Shown here one piece after another: positions 1 to 10,938 of a stretch of DNA of 64,000 bases. The DNA comes from Boesenbergia rotunda (lineage: Eukaryota > Streptophyta > Magnoliopsida > Zingiberales > Zingiberaceae), in assembly GCA_024364735.1 (NCBI GenBank), contig JAGFNQ010000870.1:231902-295901 (forward strand), in the 5' to 3' direction. The notes below the pieces were generated by a model. The model saw only the letters and a list, made by a program, of their open reading frames with translations, made no database searches and was not told where the DNA came from. The translations under genes and the position numbers were made by a program. The first letter of the stretch is position 1. Each line of letters begins with the position of its first letter.

Positions 1-557
1 AGACGGTTGCCACCCGGCCCATTCGGTTGGACTTTTACTTAGCCTTCGATACTCTCGGATCTCGAGACGTCTGAACCTCGACCCGTCTTTACTTCTGTCC
101 TTAGTCATCTCTCAGGTAAGTTGCTCAATCCCTCAGACCAAGACTTCGTGCCTAAACCCTAGGTCCAGGACTTTTGCCTAGCTTCACTCACCATGTCTTA
201 GTGCCCAACTTCACTAACCAGGTCTTAGTGCCCAGCTTCACACACCAGGTCTTAGTGCCCAACTTCACTCATCAAGACTTTTACCCAGCTTCACTCACCA
301 GGTCTTAGTGCTCAATTCCACGAACCAGGATTTAGTGCCCAACCCTCGGTCATGTCTTAAGTGCCCAGCCCTCGGCCAGAACTTAGTGCCCAATCCATGA
401 TCAGGACTTAGTGCCTAGGTTAACTAGGACTTTTGTTCACTTTGGTCCAGTTTTCTTGACTCACCCTTCCCTTGTTCAATGGATCACTGACTTAAGCATA
501 TTGTTAAACATTGAAACACTTAGAGGAGGACATTACTGATGCATCTTGCACCAACAG
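1..557 (-). mobile_element. LTR fragment running off the left edge
   Basis: Read on the minus strand, this sequence begins TGTTGGTGCAAGATGCATC at position 557, a typical LTR start, and continues out of the window. It interrupts the 3' LTR of the copia element: sequence to its right (558 on) resumes exactly where the intact LTR copy has the equivalent bases near 3698. Positions about 140-415 hold a degenerate minisatellite of roughly 30 bp built on CTTAGTGCCCA and TTCACTCACCAGG. I infer the terminal part of a younger, nested element. No coding potential was seen. Confidence 0.55.
140..415. repeat. degenerate ~30-bp minisatellite in LTR
   Basis: About nine imperfect copies of a unit containing CTTAGTGCCCA, alternating with TTCACTCACCAGGT, are visible by eye. 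The unit drifts in length and sequence towards the right. It lies inside the truncated LTR and is not coding. Confidence 0.7.
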
Positions 558-1424
558 TTCGGAGATGACGCTCCTACTCCACGATAGTCCGTAAGGTGGA
601 CGATCCCTCGATCCTTCTGTGGATCACTCCCCGGATGCCCTCCGGCTAGCTCGTGTAGCTCCTTATGGGTGGAGAAACCTCGCCACAAACCCGAACACAC
701 TATCTAAGCACTGAGACTACTAATGAGCTCTAACCAAGCTCATTTCGTCAACCCTTTCCCAGCCAACCTGAGCTCCTTTAAATTGAGCTCATGACTTGAA
801 AGAGTCGCTATCAGTCGACTACTCCCAGGGTAGTCGACTGCCCCCACCCAAATTCGACTGTTGCATGCCGAACGTTCGAATTTCTGGCTACTACCAGTCG
901 ACTGCTCCCACAGTAGTCGACTGATCTTTCTACCTTGTTTATCAGTCGATTACCTGGGGCCCAGTCGACTGCCACCTAGGTTTTTCCCTTCCGAATACAT
1001 TTCTCTCCGCACTCGACCCCTAGGATTTCCCGAGTACATTCCCTCAACACTCGTACCCTCACGACTCAGCCGACTCTTCACCAACAGCCTTGACTGTTGC
1101 CTTCGTGCCCTCTTCGTCTTCGGCCCTCGGATGCGCATGCAAGCCTCCAGCTTGCCTCCATGCCATCCTTCACGTACGCCTCGAAGTCCGCGTCCCTCGG
1201 CTCATCGTCCCTGCTATCCATGGTCCCTCGGGTGCACATAAGCCCACGGCTTGCCTCCATGACACCCTTCACCGTTCCCGAAGCCGTCCAACTAAGTCAA
1301 TATGGGTAACCTGCAAACCTGCACACTCATATACACATATTAGAACACAAGGATAAACCTAACTTAAACCCTTTGCCCAAACATCAAAACACATGATCAC
1401 TCCGGACCATAGATTGCCCCAACA
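558..1424 (-). repeat. 3' LTR of the copia element, truncated
   Basis: This matches 3698-4579 closely over its whole length, including the start TGTTGGGGCAATC at 1424. The distal ~134 bases present in the other LTR (3564-3697) are missing here because another LTR abuts at 557. Several AGTCGACTG palindromes occur inside. Confidence 0.8.
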
Positions 1425-1438
1425 ATCTTCCCCTTTTT
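1425..1438 (-). other. polypurine tract of the copia element
   Basis: On the minus strand, AAAAAGGGGAAGAT directly precedes the LTR start TGTTGGGG. This is the expected plus-strand priming site for a copia element. Confidence 0.75.
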
Positions 1439-2298
1439 GATGTTTAGCAATACGTTTAAGTTAGGAAAAACAAATAGCAAATCACAATGCTAACAACCAT
1501 TTGGACTTACGTTGCCAAGGCTCCATCTTGGACTTACACTGATGCAATGCAAACATTGATCCTATCCCAAGGCATCCCACACCTAACCTTCCCAAGAGTT
1601 AGGAATTTTTACCAAACCGGGCTTTTTAAAGCCTTCCCAAGGCTCCCCTACATTGGACTTACAAAGGCTTTTTAAGAACCTCTCCAAGGTCCCCCTTACG
1701 CCAAGAATGGAGCAACAATGCTTCCCCTTTACCTAAGCACCCCCTAAACCTAGGGTTTCTTGCAAAGGCGTGTTTGGTTTCCCAAATTAAACCCAACACT
1801 TCTACCCCTTTGCCATACATCAAAAGACTCCAATAATTTCTCCCTTATTGGACTCTTTAACTTCTAAATGATTATAAACACAGTGTACCACAAGGTCCCA
1901 CACTTGTTTTACCTCAATTGGACATCTTTTAATAGTTGAAACCCATTTTTCAGCCTGTACAAGTCGACTGGTACAATTACCAATCGACTGACACTCTGAA
2001 AGTCCAATTTTCAGCTTTTTGAACCCAACTTCAGAAATGCGCTAGAAATTCCACAAGTCTCCAAAAATTTCCAAATTTTGTGGAGAGATTTTTGGTACCC
2101 AAACCTACTTGGGAAAAATACTTCCAAAAATGTATCTATCATCATTCCCAATATTGACACAAAATCCAAAACTACCTAATTAATTCAATTAAACCTTGAC
2201 CTAAAGTCCTAGTTTTGGTTTCCTCTTGATGTCTTTGCCCATACCAATCCACAATGCATCCCTAGAATTGATTTATATGACATGTATACATTAAAAAA

Positions 2299-3491
2299 TC
2301 AACTTTCATACTTTATGACCCCAATGTCATATTTCCATGCATGAAATTCAAATCCAACTGTGAATCTTTCTAGGGTTTTCTCTAACCTATCAAGCTTTTC
2401 CCTCAATGCTTCATTTTCCCTTTCTAGGTTCTCAACCCTATAATCCACATATCCACCTTGGACATTCCTAGACCTACCCATCTTCCTAGGTATGTGTCTC
2501 CCCTTCTTGGGATTTTTGCCTTGATCCTTAGGTCTAGTGGTCTTAGATTTATCATGATGCATGACCTTTCTAGGGTTTTGATCTATCTTGTTAACCCTAT
2601 TCCTATCATTATACATAAACCCATGATTATGCACAAGCAAGCATTTTTCATCAATTCTAGCATGCATAGAGGAACTTAAATTTGAATTGCATTTCAATTT
2701 AAAGTTAGGGATTACCTTCCTTACCCTTGTAGCTCCCCCTTGATGTGATCTTCTCTTCTTTTCTTCTTTTTCCCATCTTCGCAAATGCTCCATTTTCTTG
2801 AGCTTTCCACTCCTTGGGTATTTCGTGTGGTAGTGTCCTAGCTCACTACACGTGAAACATCTAATTTTCTTCCTTTTCTTTTGGATTTCCTCATTCCTAC
2901 AACCCATGTTAGATTTAGAAGCAATTGAAATGAGTTTAGGATTTACCTCCTTTTTCTTACCCTTTGGACACTTATCCTTGTAGTGTCCCTTTTCATTGCA
3001 CCCAAAACAAATGATGTGGTTCTTGGTCCTTGCTTTGGTAGAGGTAGGAGCTTCTTCCTGCTCCGGTATTGATGAGGGTCTCTCCTCCCCTCAATTCTTG
3101 AAGTGGAGACCTCTTCTTCTTGAACCATTTGACTTGTCTCCTTGGTCTCTTGAGCTTGTGTAGGATTTTCATGAAATTTCCTATCTTATTCCATAGCTCA
3201 TATGCATTGTGATACTCTCCTACACCACTTAACACATTAGTATGCAAAATGTTAGTCAATACCGAAATTACCTTCTCATTTGCCCTTGATTGACTTTGTT
3301 GCTCGTTAGTCAAGATCTAGGTCTAAGCTTCTTCCCGTACTTATCTTTTGGAATTTTGAAGGGCTCTTCTAGCACCATTATGCATTCCCACTCCACTCCA
3401 AACCAAGTCTTCATCTTGCCCTCCAATATTCGAAATCTTCATGATCATACGGAGGTGGAGTGTTGATGTCGTCACCCAACTTGTCTTCCAT
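2299..3491 (-). pseudogene. broken copia-type gag (UBN2-like) with zinc knuckles
   Basis: A start codon at 3491 opens with MEDKLGDD, followed by a peptide resembling the N-terminus of plant copia gag (W near a DFEYW motif, then KMKTWFGVEW in another frame). Frameshifts and stops break it into pieces. Further on, ELWNKIGNF-like UBN2 residues and two CCHC zinc knuckles can be read. The first, CFGCNEKGHYKDKC (2968-3009), is perfect; the second, CFTCSELGHYHTKY (2818-2859), has its last Cys changed to Tyr. A basic region and a coiled-coil-like tail (RVENLERENEALREKLDRLE) follow. The intact protein would be a nucleocapsid precursor packaging element RNA. The breaks indicate that it is dead. Confidence 0.75.
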
Positions 3492-3549
3492 CATTCTTCT
3501 CCTCTAGCTTGTGCTCTTTTGGCAGTTATTCCAATAAGAGCGGACCTTC

Positions 3550-3561
3550 GCTTTGATACCA
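3550..3561 (-). other. primer-binding site (initiator tRNA-Met)
   Basis: On the minus strand, TGGTATCAAAGC lies two bases after the LTR end CTAACA. It fits the canonical TGGTATCAGAGC primer site with one mismatch. Confidence 0.8.
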
Positions 3562-3563
3562 CT

Positions 3564-4579
3564 TGTTAGATCGTTGTCGTCTTGCTAGAGTGAGGGGGGG
3601 TGAGAATAGCAACTTTCGATTTTCCTACCTACAAGGTTAGCGTGCGCAAGCGGAAACAATAATAATAAAATCAAACAACGCTAACACAAACCTATTTACG
3701 TGGTTCTGATATGACACTCCTACTCCACGATAGTCCGTAAGGTGGACGATCCCTCGATCCTTCTGTGGATCACTCCCCGGATGTCCTCCGGCTAGCTCGT
3801 GTAGCTCCTTGTGGGTGGAGAAATCTCACCACAAACCCGAACACACTATCTGAGCACTGAGACTACTAATGAGCTCTAACCAAGCTCATTTCGTCAACCC
3901 TTTCCCAGCCAACCCGAGCTCCTTTACATAGAGCTCATGACTTGAAAGAGTCGCTACCAGTCGACTGCTCCCAGGGCAGTTGACTGCCCCCACCCAAATT
4001 CGACTGTTGCAAGCCCAACGTTCGAATTTCTGGCTACTACCAGTCGACTGCTCCCACAGCAGTCGACTGATCTTTCGGCCTTGTTTATCAGTCGACTGCC
4101 TGGGGCCCAGTCGACTGCCACCTAGGTTTTTTCCTTCCCGAGTACATTTCTCTCCGCATTCGACCCCTAGGATTTTCCCGAGTACATTTCCTCAGCACTC
4201 GTACTCTCACAACTCAGCTGACTCTTCACCAACAACCTCGACTGTTGCCTTCGCGCCCTCTTCGTCTTCGGCCCTCGTCCCTCGGATACGCACACAAGCC
4301 TCCAGCTTGCCTCCATGTAATCCTTCACGTACGCCTCGAAGTCCGCGCCCCTCGGCTCATCGTCCCTGCTATCCATGGTCCCTCGGGTGCACACAAGCCC
4401 ACGGCTTGCCTCCATGCCACCCTTCACCGTTCCCAAAGCCGTCCAACTAAGTCAATATGTATAACCTGCAAACCTGCACACTCACATACACATATTAGAA
4501 CACAAGGGTAAACCTAACTTAAACTCTTTGCCCAAACATCAAAACACATGGTCACTCCGAACCATAGATTGCCCCAACA
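3564..4579 (-). repeat. 5' LTR of the copia element
   Basis: A 1016-bp LTR bounded by TGTTGG and CTAACA on the minus strand. It contains a cluster of AGTCGACTG palindromes around 3955-4120, also present in the other copy. Confidence 0.8.
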
Positions 4580-4949
4580 AATTATTCTGGAGGAAGTTTA
4601 CATTCCTCACTTACCATTATATCATCAGTTTTTCATAGTTAGTTGTAATAGTTATTTTTCATTGTATATGATGCAATGATACTAATTATTAACAATGTGG
4701 AATATAATATTTTCATTATTATAAATCTTAGTTTATGTATTCTGTTAATGAAATTATATTTTGTTCATCGATTTTATTATTATTTTTATGAATACAATGA
4801 GCCCATTTTTTCCACCGGGCCTTCAAAATCTAGGGTCGACCCTACTTTCATCAACTTCTTCAATCAGAAAGTAGCATAAGTATTAGAGCGATTTTGTCGG
4901 ATCACCTCGAGTATTATTTCATGCAAGTTCATTCTGAAAGAAAATATGA
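4580..4949. other. AT-rich stretch between two elements
   Basis: I see no gene or structured repeat here. The open stretch at 4676-4879 is low-complexity and has no recognisable domain. Confidence 0.5.
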
Positions 4950-5140
4950 TATTGGGGTCCCAAGGATATACATATCTCCACAATGACATGATATTATCTA
5001 TTTTAGGCCTAAACCCTCATGATTTTGTTCTTGAGCTCTACCTAAGAGGATTCATGCCAATGGAGATATATTTTCCATCCTTTTAAACCCATAATCTTTT
5101 CCATTTCTGACAAATGTCGGACTTTGATTAATTCCCAGCA
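4950..5140 (-). repeat. left (3') LTR of the TRIM
   Basis: It aligns base by base with 6040-6228: the same order of ATGATATTAT, CCTCATGA, GCCAATGGAGATA and CAATGT(C/G)G blocks. The terminal TGTT is changed to TATT. Confidence 0.7.
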
Positions 5141-5159
5141 ATCCTCCTCTCAAACGAAT

Positions 5160-6000
5160 GACCACCATTGTTCTGGGCCTCTCTGCGAGCATTCGGTCAC
5201 CTTTTGACTTGCTCTAGGCCTCTCCGCGAGCATCTGACCTGCTCCGGGCCTCCGAACTTCCCCGTGAGCATTCACATCCGATCACTCTTGACCTGCTCCT
5301 AGCCTCCCCCAAGCATCCGATCCCACTTAACCTGCTCCTGGCCTCTCCTCAACTTCTTTCGAGGACCCTCCCATATGACACATGAAGATACTTTCCATCC
5401 TTTTAAACTCATGATCTTACATTTTTAATCAATGTGGAACTTTGATTGATCCCCAATAATTTTCTCCTTAAACGAAGGTCCACCATTGGTCCGAGCCTAC
5501 TCTCCATATGCATCCGGTCACTCTTGACCTGCTTTGGGCTTCCTTATGAGCATCTGGTCACTCTTTCACCTACTCCGGGCCTGCCCGTGAGCATTCAACC
5601 TCCTCTAGGCATTCAGGCCTCTCCGCGAGCGTCTAGTCACCTTTTAACCTGCTCTAGTCCTCCGGGCCTCTCCGCAAGCATCCGACCTGCTCTAGACCTT
5701 CGGGCTTCCCCGTGAGCATCCGTATCCAGTCACTCTTGACCTGCTCCGAGCTTCCTTTTGAGCATCTGGTCACACTTTCACCTACTCCGGGCCTCTGGAC
5801 TTGCCCGTGAGCATTCAACCTCATCTAGGGTTTCAAGCCTCCCTACGAGCGTCCTGTCACCTTTTGACTTGCTCCAGTCCTCTGGGTTTCTCCGCGAGCA
5901 TCCGACCTGCTCTAGACCTTCGGGCTTCCCCGTGAGCATTCGCATCCAGTCACTCTTGACCTGCTCCGGGCCTCTCTGCAACTTCATTTGAGGACACTCT
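5160..6000. repeat. degenerate tandem repeat, TRIM interior
   Basis: Roughly 30- to 40-bp units built from TTGACCTGCTC, GGGCCTC and CGCGAGCATC recur many times, with a longer block repeated at about 5500-5720 and 5740-5990. The open frames here are by-products of the repeat. Confidence 0.7.
5385..5453 (-). repeat. partial third LTR inside the TRIM
   Basis: The sequence from GAAGATACTTTCCATCC to the LTR terminus matches the last third of the flanking LTRs on the plus-strand map. It is preceded by ATGACACATGA, which elsewhere lies just before the primer-binding site (6004-6014). The primer site and the rest of the LTR are missing. Confidence 0.6.
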
Positions 6001-6039
6001 TACATGACACATGATCTGGACCATGACTCTAATACCACT

Positions 6040-6228
6040 TGTTGGGATCTAAAGATATGCATATCTCTACAATTGCATGATATTATTTATTTTCAGCCTA
6101 AGCCCTCATGACTTTATTTTTGGGCTCTACCTCAAAAGGCTTTATGCCAATGGAGATACTTTCTATTCTTTTAAATCTATGATCTTTTTTATATCTAACC
6201 AATGTGAGATTTTAATTGATCCTCAACA
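6040..6228 (-). repeat. right (5') LTR of the TRIM
   Basis: A 189-bp LTR bounded by TGTTG and CAACA on both ends as read on the plus strand. It is followed on the minus strand by the TGGTATTAGAG primer-binding site. Confidence 0.7.
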
Positions 6229-6897
6229 CATAGCTTGAGTTAAAAAAATCCATCTTTGAAAATCTTTTTTTCTATCTCTAAAAAACTTTGAGATGGAATA
6301 TTTTGTCTAAAAAATCTGTTAGTGAAAGTCTCGTAACTAATTTTGAGATTGAAATATTTTATCTCTAATTTCATAAACGGATTAAAAATAGTTGCTTATA
6401 ATTTTTTTTTAAGTTGATCAAATGAAATTAATTTCAAATGCAAATTCTATTTCTATTTTTTTAATCGATTATTAATTTGTCTTAAATAACATATCAAATA
6501 TAATTTTAATCCATTTATAAATTTGTTTACAATTCTTATAATTCCATTTATATATTTTTTAAAATTTATCAATAAATACATTTATATTTTATCTTATATT
6601 TCTCATCTACACGTTACTTTGTAGAAATAATCACAAATTTTAAATAAATGAAAAATATTAAAAAGAATTAATTTCTAAATCTAATTGTATCAGACAATTA
6701 ACATTGAAATAAATAATTAGTTACTTGATCCCGTATAAATTTTTAAATCTCACTATAAGTAATCTAATCTTTACATTCTATCACAACGCTTATAGTCACG
6801 GCGACTAGATTTTCTTAGATATAAACAATTTCTAAATTCCACTTCTTGAATGATTTTATGAATCTTCTCCTTGAGATTTTCTTCGCTTTACTTATCT
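6229..6897. other. AT-rich gene-free stretch
   Basis: No gene, RNA or clear repeat is visible here. Base composition is strongly A+T with simple T-runs. Confidence 0.5.
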
Positions 6898-6906
6898 TAC
6901 TCCATA
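6898..6906. repeat. 9-bp target duplication, left
   Basis: TACTCCATA in direct orientation, identical to 10930-10938, immediately outside the inverted ends. Confidence 0.75.
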
Positions 6907-7335
6907 CAGCAATTTATCAAAAGGCGTATTCAAAAATTGGTATTTATCAAAAGATGTACCATGGTTTCATTGTTACCAAATAACGCACTTATTTTAGTAA
7001 ACTTCCTCTTATACCCTTCCTGCCAAAGTACTGCATGTCATTCTCTTTCTCTTTCTCTTTCTCAATAACGAATTCCGAGACATTTGAAAAGATTTTTTTA
7101 GACTTTTTATTTTAAAATAATATATTATGGAATTGGATAAAAAACGTAAGATAAAAACTGAAAACATATTTCAATTAAAAAATTATCTCATCAAACGTAC
7201 TTTCAAATATATACAGAGATCATTTTTATATAAATTAGATGAGCGGAGATCATTTTTATATTTGATTAATATTAATTAATATATTAAATAATATTTAATA
7301 AATATATTAATATATAAACACCTTGAAATTAGAAA

Positions 7336-7520
7336 GGCCTGAAATCTTTTGATTTCAGGGCCAGCGTGGGCCTGAAATCAAAAGATTTCAGTCCCAATGT
7401 GGGCCTGAAGTAAAATATTTCAGGTCCAGCGTGGACCTGAAGTAAAATATTTCAGGCCCAATGTGGGCCTGAAATAACTCAGGGCCTGAAATCAAATGAT
7501 TTCAGGCCTTGCGTCGAATT
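7336..7520. repeat. palindromic minisatellite (foldback arm)
   Basis: About five units near 38 bp, each a small palindrome such as CCTGAAATC-AAAA-GATTTCAGG, separated by CCAGCGTGGG or CCAATGTGGG. Inverted counterparts occur at about 10355-10495 in the right arm and a shorter set at 8424-8490. Confidence 0.75.
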
Positions 7521-7675
7521 GAAATTATGTGTTATGATAGGTATTTTTTACGTAGGACTAAAACATAAAGAAACATCTCTTTATATATTTGAAATCATAA
7601 TAAAAATCATTAAGAAAGACTACCTTACGAGAGAACTTCTAATTAATATAAAATGAACATTATATTAAAAACGAA

Positions 7676-7775
<100 letters not shown>

Positions 7776-8650
7776 GATTCTTTTAATAAAAAAGTCAAAT
7801 ATTATTTATTATATTAATTTAAATATTATATATTATATTAATATATTTAATATTAATAGATTTTGATAGGAGGGCTTGAAGTCAGATGACTTCAGGCCCT
7901 GCGTAAATAATTAATTTAATAAAAATAATTAATTATAAAAAAACTTCTAATGATTATTTTTTATGTCCAAACTTCTAATGATTATAAATTATGTTGCAAT
8001 AGGAGTTTTCTAGGTCTATCAGTGAGTTTCGCTCAAAACCCACTGATATTTTTTCAGAAATCCAGATATGGGAGGTCCATCAGTGGGTTTTACTCAAAAC
8101 CCACTGATGGAACTAAACTACACCTATTACTTTGGGAAAAATAATAATTTGAGGTTTGGACACTTAAAATACATTCTCCTAACTCTACCCTAACTATTGA
8201 TAATGTTTTTTCAGAAATCCAGATATGGGAGGTCCATAAGTGGGTTTTGCTCAAAACCCACTGATGGAAGAACTAAACTACACCTATTACTTTGGGAAAA
8301 TTAATAATTTAATTTTTTTTAAAAATATAAATAAATAATTTTTTTATATTTGATTAATATAAATTAATATATTTAATAATATTATTAAATATATTAATAT
8401 ATTAAAAAAATTGAAGTTTTTTGATTTCAGGCCCAGCGTGGGTCTGAAATAACTCAGGGCCTGAAATTAAATGATTTCAGGCCCTGCGTCGAATTGAAAT
8501 CATGTGTTATGATAGGTTTTTTTACGTAGGTCTAAAACGTAAAGAAACATCTCTTTATATTTTTGAAATCATAATAAAAATCATTGAGAAAGACTACCTT
8601 ACGAGAGGAATTCTAATTAATATAAAATGAGCATTATATTGACTAAAGAA

Positions 8651-8651
<1 letters not shown>

Positions 8652-8736
<85 letters not shown>
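8652..8736. repeat. (AT)n microsatellite, second unit
   Basis: A pure AT run in the duplicated inner unit of the foldback element. Confidence 0.95.
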
Positions 8737-8739
<3 letters not shown>

Positions 8740-10124
8740 GATTATTTGACTAAAGAAGTCAAATATTATTTATTATATTAATTTAATATTATATATTATA
8801 TTAATATATTTAATTTTAATAGATTTTGATAGGAGGGCCTGAAGTCATCTGACTTCAGGCCCTGCGTAAATAATTAATTTAATAAAAATAATTAATTATA
8901 AAAAAATTTCTAATGATTATTTTTGGTATCCAAACTTCTAATAATTAAAAATTATATTGCAATAGGAGTTTTCTAGGTCTATCAGTGGGTTTCGCTCAAA
9001 ACCCACTGATATTTTTTCAGAAATTCAGATATGGGAGGTCCATCAGTGGGTTTTGCTCAAAACCCACTGATGGAACTAAACTACACCTATTGCTTTGGGA
9101 AAAATAATAATTTGAGGTTTGGACACCTAAAATACATTCTCCTAACTCTACCCTAACTATTGATAATGTTTTTTCAGAAATCCAGATATGGGAGGTTCAT
9201 CAGTGGGTTTTGTTCAAAACCCACTGATGGAAGAACTAAATTACACCTATTACTTTGGAAAAATTAATAATTTAATAATTTTTTAAAAGATAAATAAATA
9301 ATTTTTTTATATTTTATTAATATAAATTAATATATTTAATAATATTATTAAATATATTAATATATTAAAAAAGCTGATGTTTTTTTATTTCAGGCACGCT
9401 GCCTGAAATAAAAAAACTTTAATTTTTTTAATATATTAATATATTTAATAATATTATTAAATATATTAATTTATATTAATCAAATATAAAAAAATTATTT
9501 ATTTATCTTTTAAAAAATTATTAAATTATTAATTTTCCTAAAGTAACAGGTGTAGTTTAATTCTTCCATCAGTGGATTTTGAGCAAAACCCACTGATGGA
9601 CCTCCCATATCTGGATTTCTGAAAAAACATTATCAATAGTTAGGGTAGAGTTAGGAGAATGTATTTTAGGTGTCCAAACCTCAAATTATTATTTTTCTCA
9701 AAGTAATAGGTGTAGTTTAGTTCCAATAGTGGGTTTTGAGTAAAACCCACTGATGGACCTCCCATATCTGGATTTCTGAAAAAATATCAGTGGATTTTGA
9801 GCGAAACCTACTGATAGACCTAGAAAACTCCTATTGCAACATAATATATAATCATTAGAAGTTTGGACATCAAAAATAATCATTAGAAGTTTTATTTATA
9901 ATTAATTATTTTTATTAAATTAATTATTTACGCAGGGTCTGATGTCATCTGACTTCAGGCCCAAGGAGGACCTGAAGTCAGATGACTTCAGGCCTAAGGA
10001 GGGCCTGAAGTCAGATGACTTCAAGCCCTCCTATCAAAATCTATTAAAATTAAATATATTAATATAATATATAATATTTAAATTAATATAATAAATAATA
10101 TTTGACTTCTTTATTCAAAGAATC

Positions 10125-10127
<3 letters not shown>

Positions 10128-10188
<61 letters not shown>
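10128..10188. repeat. (AT)n microsatellite, inverted unit
   Basis: An AT run in the right arm, mirror position of the other two runs. Confidence 0.95.
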
Positions 10189-10192
<4 letters not shown>

Positions 10193-10929
10193 TCGTTTTT
10201 AATATAATTTTCATTTTATATTAATTAGAATTTCTCGTAAGGTAGTCTTTCTTAATGATTTTTATTGTGATTTCAAATATATAAATAGATGTTTCTTTAT
10301 GTTTTAGACCTACGTAAAAAACCTATCATAACACATAATTTCAATTTGACCCAGGGTCTGAAATCATTTGATTTCAGGCTCTGAGTTATTTCAGGCCCAT
10401 GCTGGATCTGAAATATTTTACTTCAGGCCTACGTTGGGCCTGAAATCTTTTGATTTCAGGCCCACGCTTGACCTGAAATCAAAAGATTTCAGGCCTTTCT
10501 AATTTCAAGGTGTTTATATATTAATATATTTATTAAATATTATTTAATATATTAATTAATATTAATCAAATATAAAAATGATCTCCGCTCATCTAATTTA
10601 TATAAAAATGATCTCTGTATATATTTGAAATCACGTTTGATGAGATAATTTTTTAATTGAAATATTTTTCAGTTTTTATCTTACGTTTTTTATCCGATTC
10701 CATAATATATTATTTTAAAATAAAAAGTCTAAAAAAATCTTTTCAAATGTCTCGGAATTCGTTATTGAGAAAGAGAAAGAGAAAGAGAAAGAGAATGACA
10801 TGCAGTATTTTGGCAGGAGGGGTATAAGAGGAAGTTCACTAAAATAAGTGCGTTATTTGATAACAATGAAATCATGGTACGTCTTTTGGTAAATACCAAT
10901 TTTTAGGTACGCCCTTTGGTAAATTGTCG

Positions 10930-10938
10930 TACTCCATA
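10930..10938. repeat. 9-bp target duplication, right
   Basis: TACTCCATA, identical to 6898-6906. Confidence 0.75.

Larger units (their letters stand above)
558..4579 (-). mobile_element. Ty1/copia element, minus strand, gag only
   Basis: Two direct copies of one LTR flank a 2.1-kb internal region. On the minus strand the 5' LTR (3564-4579) starts TGTTGGGGCAATC and ends CTAACA. It is followed by a primer-binding site TGGTATCAAAGC (near 3550-3561), complementary to initiator tRNA-Met, and then a broken gag. A purine-rich tract (1425-1438) sits immediately before the 3' LTR (558-1424), which is cut at 558 by another LTR. No protease, integrase or reverse transcriptase motifs were found in the internal region, so the element is non-autonomous. 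Confidence 0.8.
4950..6228 (-). mobile_element. TRIM-like element with three LTR copies
   Basis: Short LTRs of about 190 bp occur at 4950-5140 and 6040-6228. On the minus strand they start TGTTGAGGATC (right copy) and end with a CCCAACA-type terminus. A primer-binding site TGGTATTAGAG follows the right LTR at 6029-6039. The internal region has no coding capacity and consists of repeats on GACCTGCTCCGGGCCTC and CCGCGAGCATC. A third, partial LTR (about 5385-5453) lies in the middle. The layout resembles terminal-repeat retrotransposons in miniature, which are mobilised in trans. Confidence 0.7.

Noticed and set aside
861..1356. Ser/Pro-rich open frames in the copia LTR
   Set aside because: They repeat in the other LTR (3980-4511) with shifted frames and have no domain, so they are LTR sequence read through.
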